DNA from: JAGLON01 sp041394985
GTDB lineage: Bacteria > Zixibacteria > MSB-5A5 > GN15 > JAAZOE01
Reading direction: 5' to 3'
NCBI GenBank assembly: GCA_041394985.1
Contig: JAWLBI010000001.1
Location: forward strand, 1,798,001 to 1,862,000
DNA: 64,000 nucleotides
A program made the translations under genes and the position numbers. Positions within the stretch are counted from its first letter, which is position 1, and every line of letters starts with the position of its first letter. Below are positions 1 through 6,123 of the stretch, one piece after another. The notes under the pieces were generated by a model that saw nothing but the letters and a program-made list of their open reading frames with translations, was not told the origin of the DNA and did not search any database.

Positions 1-695
1 CGCGAGTGTTGATTTCATTCGATTTCGATCCGGCGATGCGGCCGGAGGTCATGCCGATGGCGAACGCCTTTATCAGGCACTGCATGGCCAAGAAACATAA
101 ATTATATCTGATGTCGATCTGGGCGACCGGACAGGCGCTCATGACCGAATCGATCGAAACCGTTCTTAAGCCGGAATTTCCTGATGCGAAGTACGGGGAA
201 GATTATACATCGCTCGGATTCAAGGCCGGCGGTGTCGGCGTATTGAATGTGATCATTACCGATTTTCGCAAGATGTATGCGACGGACGAACATGGGACGC
301 CGCTCGATAATATTCCGCTGTTCAAAGATGTTGCATCGGCGAAGGATATGGATTTGATACTGCCGATTGGCGGAGGGGCTCCGGGGCCGAAGGAGTGGAT
401 ACTCTTCGTCGGCGATCCCGGTAAAGTTCCGGTCGCCCCGGGATTGGCGGCCGTCGTGGCGCCGTTGATTTATCCCTATTATCCGAAGCAGGCGATCGGC
501 CTGTTGGGCGGAGTAAAAGGAGCGGCCGAGTATGAATCGGAATTGATTCGCACGTATCCGCAATTCAAAGCTGTTGAGACACCGGCGCTCAAGATGATGG
601 GACCACAAACGCTGGCGCATATCGTCATTATTGCGTTTATCATCATCGGCAATATCACGTATTTCCGCAGCCGCAGGAGGGCCGACAATGCGTAA
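1..695 (+). CDS. Unknown membrane-anchored protein, copy 1 of module (5' truncated)
   Basis: This is the 3' part of a gene whose beginning lies outside the window. The frame is open to base 3, and the first GTG at 6 is probably internal, because the paralogue at 3437 has about 57 residues before the matching point. The visible part is about 230 residues: a soluble domain beginning with a DFDP motif (the paralogue has DYDP), a conserved LLGGVKGAAEYE stretch, and a C-terminal membrane helix followed by an arginine-rich end. It overlaps the next gene by 8 bases. I recognise no family with known function. The paralogue carries the same C-terminal architecture, so the protein is probably a membrane-tethered component of a complex with the polytopic protein encoded next to it (inference). 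Confidence 0.85.
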   Translation, partial: RVLISFDFDPAMRPEVMPMANAFIRHCMAKKHKLYLMSIWATGQALMTESIETVLKPEFPDAKYGEDYTSLGFKAGGVGVLNVIITDFRKMYATDEHGTPLDNIPLFKDVASAKDMDLILPIGGGAPGPKEWILFVGDPGKVPVAPGLAAVVAPLIYPYYPKQAIGLLGGVKGAAEYESELIRTYPQFKAVETPALKMMGPQTLAHIVIIAFIIIGNITYFRSRRRADNA

Positions 696-1500
696 GTCGA
701 CTATTATCATAACTGCGGCCATCGCTGTGCTGTTTGCGTCGAGTTGGATATTAAAAGCGAAATTCGCCGTCGTCAGTGAAGCCACGATGAGTGCATTCGC
801 TCAGGGTTTCTGGGTAACCTTTTCGGCCTTTTTGACATTGGCCGTGTTCTCATTCCTTTACAAGGACAATCCGTTTTATAAATTCGCGGAACATCTGTAT
901 GTCGGCGTATCGGCCGCATATTGGATGAGTCTTGGGTTTTGGACGACACTGGTCGGTAATTTAGTGCCGCGACTGAGCCAGGGGCTCAGTGAATTCTTCC
1001 AGGTTCCGTATATCGGATTCGAATGGCACTTCTTAATTCCGCTGGCCTTCGGATTTATTCTTCTGATGCGCTTGTCGCCCAGGGGGGGATGGATTTCCCG
1101 CTGGGCGCTGGCGTTTATCGTCGGAACGACGGCCGGGTTGAACCTGCCGCGGTTTTTGAGTTCCGATTTCATTTCACAAATTTCGGCGACATTCATGCCG
1201 TTGCTAGTCGACTGGCAGGGGATAGGACATTTCTTTTCTAACCTGTCATTGACGGCCTCGGGACAATTCGTCGGGATGCTCAGCAATCTCGTCGTGTTTT
1301 TCGGCGTGTTGTGCGGGATCGTGTACTTCTTTTTCTCGAAGGAACACAAAGGCGCATTTGGCCTCGGTTCCCGGTTCGGTATCTGGATTCTTATGATAAC
1401 GTTCGGCGCCTCGTTCGGGTACACGGTCATGGGGCGTATTTCGTTGCTGGTCGGCCGTTTAACGTTTTTGCTGGATACCTGGCTGAATCTAACCGTCTGA
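688..1500 (+). CDS. Unknown polytopic membrane protein, copy 1 of module
   Basis: A 270-residue protein with about seven hydrophobic segments (roughly 5-22, 38-57, 72-92, 114-128, 139-153, 199-217, 231-247). The start at 688 is chosen because AGGAGG lies at 675-680; a longer frame from 631 lacks such a site. It overlaps the upstream gene by 8 bases, which suggests translational coupling. It shares two strong blocks with the protein at 4282: FLYKDNPFYKFAEHLYVGVS (56-75) and a C-terminal block containing FGASFGYTVMGRISL (240-254). The same pairing of tethered protein and polytopic protein occurs in both copies, so they likely form one inner-membrane subcomplex. No function is known to me. It is probably not a classical transporter, since I see no signature of one. 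Confidence 0.88.
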   Translation: MRKSTIIITAAIAVLFASSWILKAKFAVVSEATMSAFAQGFWVTFSAFLTLAVFSFLYKDNPFYKFAEHLYVGVSAAYWMSLGFWTTLVGNLVPRLSQGLSEFFQVPYIGFEWHFLIPLAFGFILLMRLSPRGGWISRWALAFIVGTTAGLNLPRFLSSDFISQISATFMPLLVDWQGIGHFFSNLSLTASGQFVGMLSNLVVFFGVLCGIVYFFFSKEHKGAFGLGSRFGIWILMITFGASFGYTVMGRISLLVGRLTFLLDTWLNLTV

Positions 1501-1545
1501 TAGAGAGAGTAGAGAATAAGTAGATATAAAACGAGTGGAGTAGGT

Positions 1546-2766
1546 ATGCTAAAACACATCATGTCGCTCATGCTGGTGGTTATGTTAATGATGACCATGA
1601 GTTGGGCGCAAGAGGAGGCGGTCTCTGATTCGGTTCCTCAAGCGGTTCCGATATCGCCGCCCACCAATGTCCGGGCGTTCGATACGCCGTACGACAATGG
1701 TCATTCCATCACGCTGGAATGGGATTTGTCGGCTGATGATCCCGACGGTAAGGGCCGGGTTCTCAGCTATCGCATTTTGCGATCAGATATGCCGGACGGC
1801 CCGTTTGTTGATCGAGGCGTCGCTATTCCCGCGGGGGAACATAAGCATAATGATAAGGGCGTCAAAGAGTCGGACAATGAAAATTATTTCCCCAAGGGCA
1901 AAGATTTCTATTACAAGGTTGTTGCCGTTTCCGCGGATGGAGAGAGTGAATCGGCAATTGTCGGCCCAGTACACTCGGCCGGACAGTTTTTTAACCGCGG
2001 TTTGTCGGCAGTTGCGATTGCCTGTCTTATTTTTACGGTTTTGACCATATACTTCATTCGTAAGGCGCGGCGGGGTGCGGAATTGTACATCCGTCCACTG
2101 GCCGGTATTGACGCCGTGGATGAGGCGATTGGTCGAGCCACGGAGATGGGGAAACCGATCCTGTACATCATGGGATTGGGAACGGCCGCGGATATCGCGA
2201 CGATTGCATCATTTACGATTCTTGGTCGAGTGGCAAAGAAGGTGGCCGAATATCAGACATCATTGATCGTGCCATGCTATGACCCGATCGTCATGACGGT
2301 CGCTCAGGAAACGGTAAAGACCGGATATTATGATGCCGGTCGTCCCGATGCCTACAATGAAGATGATGTGTTTTTCCTGACCAACCAGCAGTTTGCATAT
2401 GTCAGCGGCGTAAATGGCATTATGGTGCGACAGAAACCTGCGACCAATTTCTACCTGGGTAAATTCTATGCCGAATCGCTGATTATGGCCGAAACCGGCA
2501 ACTCGATCAATTCGATTCAGATCGCCGGAACCGACGAAGTGACGCAGATTCCGTTTTTTGTCGTTGCCTGCGATTATACTCTCATCGGTGAAGAGCTGTA
2601 TGCCGCGTCGGCATATCTGGGGCGTGAGCCGGTGTTGCTGGGCACGCTAAAGGCTCAGGACTGGGCCAAGGCCTGTGTGCTGATTTGCATCATATTGGGT
2701 GTCCTTGGTGCCATCGCCCATCAGACATGGTTTACCGACCTGTTTAAAGTGATTGTTAGTGAATAA
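1546..2766 (+). CDS. Exported FN3-domain membrane protein with DUF6754-like region
   Basis: A 406-residue protein. A signal peptide ends near the Ala-Gln at 21-22. A fibronectin type III-like domain lies at about 38-145 (PPTNVRAFDTPYD, later YYKVVAVSADGES), then a membrane helix near 152-172, a soluble alpha/beta-looking domain at about 180-370, and a second helix near 378-398. The soluble part resembles what I remember as DUF6754; this was not searched. The FN3 domain would be periplasmic and the central domain cytoplasmic if both helices span the membrane. It sits between the two copies of the duplicated module and is 12 bases from the next gene, so it is probably the core subunit of the same complex. 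The role is unknown. Confidence 0.85.
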   Translation: MLKHIMSLMLVVMLMMTMSWAQEEAVSDSVPQAVPISPPTNVRAFDTPYDNGHSITLEWDLSADDPDGKGRVLSYRILRSDMPDGPFVDRGVAIPAGEHKHNDKGVKESDNENYFPKGKDFYYKVVAVSADGESESAIVGPVHSAGQFFNRGLSAVAIACLIFTVLTIYFIRKARRGAELYIRPLAGIDAVDEAIGRATEMGKPILYIMGLGTAADIATIASFTILGRVAKKVAEYQTSLIVPCYDPIVMTVAQETVKTGYYDAGRPDAYNEDDVFFLTNQQFAYVSGVNGIMVRQKPATNFYLGKFYAESLIMAETGNSINSIQIAGTDEVTQIPFFVVACDYTLIGEELYAASAYLGREPVLLGTLKAQDWAKACVLICIILGVLGAIAHQTWFTDLFKVIVSE

Positions 2767-2778
2767 GGAGAAGAAGGG

Positions 2779-3423
2779 ATGAAAAGAGAAATTCCGTTAT
2801 TGATTGTTTTCATCGGCGGTCTTTTCATGGCCATTCAATTCTTCGTGCCTGATTCACGATCAGAATGGGTCTATGAATTCGTAATGGACTGGACGATTAT
2901 TATCGGTATTTTCGCATTGGCGCTTGGTATTTGGTCGTTCGTGCGAGTATCGGTGAATAAGATAAACCGCCGACAGGAAAACTGGCAGTATTCAATCATT
3001 TCGCTGATTGGTCTGTTCGGTATGATCCTGTTCGGTTCGAGCGTAATGGGATGGTTGGGCGCCGAATCAGTCGGGCTGGAATCGTTTATGTTTCGGCAGG
3101 TGTTCAACAACATCATTATTCCGCTTCATGCCACGACGTTTTCTCTCCTGGCATTTTTTATGGCCTCCGCGGCGTTTCGTGCATTCCGTGCGCATTCGCT
3201 GCTGGCGACGGTTTTGTTGTTTGCAGCCTTAATCGTTATGCTGCGTTTTAACCCCTATCTGGGACCGGTCGGTAACTTGATCGGCGATGCCGCCTCGTGG
3301 ATTCTCAATGTCCCGAATATGGCCGCCAAACGAGCAATTGTCATCGGAATCGGATTGGGAATGGTCGCAACCGCCCTCAAAGTTATCCTCGGTATCGAAC
3401 GAGGATACATGGGCAGTGATTGA
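2779..3423 (+). CDS. Unknown six-helix membrane protein
   Basis: A 214-residue, almost entirely hydrophobic protein with about six predicted helices (4-22, 38-57, 70-90, 109-136, 139-156, 184-204). A conserved-looking stretch, IIIPLHATTFSLLAFFMASA, sits in the fourth helix and is followed by an Arg-rich FRAFRA turn. GGAGAAG lies just upstream of the ATG. The gene ends 13 bases before the next start, inside the six-gene operon. It has no paralogue in the window, so with its FN3 neighbour it forms the single-copy centre of the operon. I do not recognise a family with a known function; a channel or scaffold is possible. Confidence 0.85.
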   Translation: MKREIPLLIVFIGGLFMAIQFFVPDSRSEWVYEFVMDWTIIIGIFALALGIWSFVRVSVNKINRRQENWQYSIISLIGLFGMILFGSSVMGWLGAESVGLESFMFRQVFNNIIIPLHATTFSLLAFFMASAAFRAFRAHSLLATVLLFAALIVMLRFNPYLGPVGNLIGDAASWILNVPNMAAKRAIVIGIGLGMVATALKVILGIERGYMGSD

Positions 3424-3436
3424 GGGAGGCTGTACA

Positions 3437-4282
3437 ATGAACTTTTTTGAGAAACTGGCTAAGCTCGATCGGCGATGGGTATTCCTTATCCTGGCCGCCG
3501 TGGTCGTCATCACGCTGCTGGTCGATGTTAAGACATCGATTCGGGTCGATAAGGAAGTGCGGTCGGTGTATGACTTCATGGAATCGCTGAAGCCGGGCGA
3601 CTATATTCAGATGAGCATCGATTATGATCCCGGATCGATGGCCGAAATGCACCCGATGACGTATGCCATATTGGAACAGGCTTTTAAGAAGGATCTGAAA
3701 GTCGTTATTACGGCTCTCTCGATCAATGGTCCCGGTATGGCGGAACAGGCGATCCTCGATATCATGGATTCTGTCCAGATATTGTATGGAAAGAAAATCG
3801 TCTATGGAGAGGATGTCGTCTTTCTCGGATATAAACCATATCCGGGTATTGTCATCCTGAGTATGGGGCAGAATTATCGCATTTCGTATCCGCAGGATTA
3901 TTACAACACGCCGGTGGACGATTTGCCGATTATGCACAATATCATCAACTATGATGATATGAAAGGCATCATCCTGATTACCGGAACGAGCGGCGTAGAT
4001 TTTTGGATATCGTATGCCAATGGTCGGTACAATGCACCGCTGGCGGTTGGGTTGACCGGAGTTATGGCGGCCGATTATTATCCCTATTTGAAATCGGGAC
4101 AGATATTCGGCCTCATGGGTGGCATGCTCGGTGCCGCCGAATATGAAATCCTGGTGAATAAACCCGGTCCCGCGATGGAGGCGATGAAGGTTCAGGTCTG
4201 GGCCCATATTATCATCATCCTCTTCATTATCATCGGCAACATCGGTTATTTCGCCTCCCGACGGAAAGGAGGGGTACAGTAA
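3437..4282 (+). CDS. Unknown membrane-anchored protein, copy 2 of module
   Basis: A 281-residue paralogue of the protein truncated at the left window edge. It has an N-terminal helix (14-30), a soluble domain at about 40-250 containing DYDP (62-65) and GGMLGAAEYE (228-237), a C-terminal helix (256-274) and a basic tail. The ATG at 3437 is chosen over upstream starts because GGGAGG lies at 3423-3428 and because it gives a sensible N-terminal anchor. The stop overlaps the next start by one base (TAATG). Both ends are anchored, so the domain is probably held on one face of the inner membrane. It is clearly diverged from copy 1 outside the shared motifs, which suggests an old duplication with specialised subunits, not a recent tandem copy. 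Confidence 0.88.
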   Translation: MNFFEKLAKLDRRWVFLILAAVVVITLLVDVKTSIRVDKEVRSVYDFMESLKPGDYIQMSIDYDPGSMAEMHPMTYAILEQAFKKDLKVVITALSINGPGMAEQAILDIMDSVQILYGKKIVYGEDVVFLGYKPYPGIVILSMGQNYRISYPQDYYNTPVDDLPIMHNIINYDDMKGIILITGTSGVDFWISYANGRYNAPLAVGLTGVMAADYYPYLKSGQIFGLMGGMLGAAEYEILVNKPGPAMEAMKVQVWAHIIIILFIIIGNIGYFASRRKGGVQ

Positions 4283-5061
4283 TGGATTGGGGAACATTCA
4301 TTTGGACAACTATCGGCGTCGGATTGACCCTGTCGGTTTTTTCGTTCCTGTACAAGGATAATCCGTTCTACCGGTTTACGGAAAGTCTGTATGTCGGTGT
4401 GGCCACAGGCTACATGACTATCATTTTATGGTATAACGGATTGCTTCCGACCCTCATCGATCGTATTTGGGTCGGCCAGCCCTGGTGGCAATTGTGGGGC
4501 GGCAAATGGTGGTACTGGATTCCGGGCATCTTGGGGCTTTTGATGTGGTTCCGCTTTTCTAAGAAGCAGGCGTGGATTTCTCGATATCCGATCGCGTTTT
4601 ATATCGGTATATCGATGGGTGCCGCAATTCCACTCGAGATGAAGAACCGTGTCAATGAACAGCTCTACAGCACGTTCGGAAATCTCATGCAGAATTTGAC
4701 CTTTGGCCCGGATAACTGGTGGTCCGGAGTTTCCGAGATCATCATTATCATCGGTGTGCTGACCGGCCTGTTCTATTTCTTCTTTTCGGTACCGCATAAA
4801 GGCGTTTTCGGCGGTATTGCCAAGGTCGGTATTTACATCCTGATGATTGGATTCGGCGCCTCGTTCGGATTCACCGTCATGGGTCGTATTTCGCTGTTCA
4901 TTCAGCGTATCCAGTTTATCCGTGACTGGGTAGTTGCCGGTAATGAAGGAACCGGCGGTATGACCGCCATTGTCTGGATATTCGGTTTGTTGCTTCTCCT
5001 GTTAATACTATTGGAGATAATCAGGCATATCATGAAGAAGCCTGCCGATGAGGCAGTCTAA
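4282..5061 (+). CDS. Unknown polytopic membrane protein, copy 2 of module
   Basis: A 259-residue paralogue of the protein at 688. The shared blocks are SFLYKDNPFYRFTESLYVGV (21-40) and the stretch from HKGVFG (172) to MGRISL (200-205). It has about seven hydrophobic helices and an additional C-terminal helix (about 228-249) with a charged tail that copy 1 lacks. A tryptophan-rich loop (WWQLWGGKWWYW, 68-79) probably lies at the membrane interface. It is last in the operon and is followed within 20 bases by an intrinsic terminator. Function unknown; probably the partner of the anchored protein encoded immediately upstream. Confidence 0.88.
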   Translation: MDWGTFIWTTIGVGLTLSVFSFLYKDNPFYRFTESLYVGVATGYMTIILWYNGLLPTLIDRIWVGQPWWQLWGGKWWYWIPGILGLLMWFRFSKKQAWISRYPIAFYIGISMGAAIPLEMKNRVNEQLYSTFGNLMQNLTFGPDNWWSGVSEIIIIIGVLTGLFYFFFSVPHKGVFGGIAKVGIYILMIGFGASFGFTVMGRISLFIQRIQFIRDWVVAGNEGTGGMTAIVWIFGLLLLLLILLEIIRHIMKKPADEAV

Positions 5062-5078
5062 GAAGTCTTGATATAAAA

Positions 5079-5106
5079 GCCCTCCCCAAAAGGGGAGGGC
5101 TTTTTA
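5079..5106 (+). terminator. Intrinsic terminator of the membrane operon
   Basis: A perfect 9-bp GC-rich stem (5079-5087 pairing with 5092-5100) with an AAAA loop and a T-rich tail follows the last gene of the six-gene operon by 17 bases. Confidence 0.93.
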
Positions 5107-5544
5107 TTGTGTTCATATGTCAAAATGGCATTTTTTTTAAAAAAATACAAAAAAATCTTGAACGATTTCTTGAAAATATAGTATAGTATACAGAAGGCGG
5201 GGAAACAGAATTACTTCTGGCCTTTTTTTCAATCAATCCTGTAAACAGAGCATCGGGTAGGAGTGTGTCGGCGAGTTAATTTGCTGCGCAGCAAAGCCTT
5301 GCGCAATAGAGTGTAACGTATTGCCGGATAATTAGTTGTGAAAATCTGAGTTCAAAACGAATCGTAACTTATTATGAGGCAGGACGATATAAGCGAATAA
5401 TTTTCGAAAAATCGAAGATTTCGCTTGACAAGGCAGGAAAAGGATTTTACCTTGTCGAAAGAGGGAACTTCATACTTCAGGGATACTTACGCGTTTCTTG
5501 TCCTACATGGAGTTTTCTAACCTATCGTGAAAGCGAGGTGGAGA
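5107..5544 (+). promoter_or_regulatory. Long AT-rich intergenic region with two candidate promoters
   Basis: About 440 bases without a convincing gene. One candidate sigma-70 promoter has TTGAAC at 5158-5163 and TATAGT at 5182-5187 (18-bp spacer) and lies just after an A/T-tract. A second has a perfect TTGACA at 5425-5430 but only a weak -10 near 5448-5453. If the first is used, the small gene at 5545 has a leader of about 350 bases. Nothing else is recognised here: no tRNA and no known riboswitch. Confidence 0.4.
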
Positions 5545-5859
5545 ATGGCAAGGAAGACGGATTCTTCTGCCAAACAAACGGACACGTCAAAAAAGGGAAA
5601 ATTGTCGACTGCTGAGGCGCGTCGCGAGTATCAGCGCCGGTATTATCAGATGCACAAGGAAAAGGCCAAGGAATATCAGCGGTTGTATAATTTAACCCAT
5701 AAGAAAAAGCGTGGGGGAAGAGGAAAGGCTAATTTCGAGTGTCCGCGCGAAGCTACTCGCCAGACGTTTAACACGTGCGACCTCATGAGCTCTCCGGTCG
5801 AAAAGACGATTAAAATGCTTGAGAAGATCATTTCCGGTGAGCGGTTGTTTACGATGTAA
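5545..5859 (+). CDS. Small basic protein with a duplicated motif, unknown function
   Basis: A 104-residue, strongly basic protein. The ATG at 5545 is preferred over the in-frame GTG at 5527 because GAGGTGG at 5534-5540 is well placed. Residues about 28-55 contain two similar units of the form (R/K)EYQR-x-Y-x4-HK, the second running into a KKKRGGRGK cluster. A less basic C-terminal part contains two cysteines and ends in a short amphipathic helix. The composition suggests nucleic-acid binding, but I see no standard helix-turn-helix or complete zinc finger. It stands alone between a long leader and the ppdK leader. It could be a regulator or nucleoid-associated protein; this is inference only. 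Confidence 0.7.
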   Translation: MARKTDSSAKQTDTSKKGKLSTAEARREYQRRYYQMHKEKAKEYQRLYNLTHKKKRGGRGKANFECPREATRQTFNTCDLMSSPVEKTIKMLEKIISGERLFTM

Positions 5860-6123
5860 GTTTCTTTCGTCTCCATCGCAGTTTCTACAAACGAATATCG
5901 GGCGGGTGTTCACCCGCTCATCGATTATTGCCGCGGCCGGGCGAAACCGGTGTGGTGCGCCTCGACATGGCGAGCCTCGACCGGCCTGTTCCGAAGTCGA
6001 ACAAACGGCGTTAATTTACTGCTAAATATGAATTTGGGCGCAATAATGCTTGCGCAACCTATTGTTTATTTTGTACATTCCCCTTCGTATTTGAAAGACC
6101 CTTATATAACTGGAGATAAGATA

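Noticed and set aside
876..1598. Long minus-strand open frames over the membrane operon (also 102-785 and 3383-4297)
   Set aside because: They lie antisense to well-supported genes, have no ribosome sites and show no recognisable protein character.
5280..5340. tRNA gene in the long intergenic region
   Set aside because: No cloverleaf or T-loop TTCGAAT-type sequence could be built.
5950..6123. N-terminal extension of ppdK
   Set aside because: No ribosome site and no similarity to the family; ATG at 6124 has a good site.
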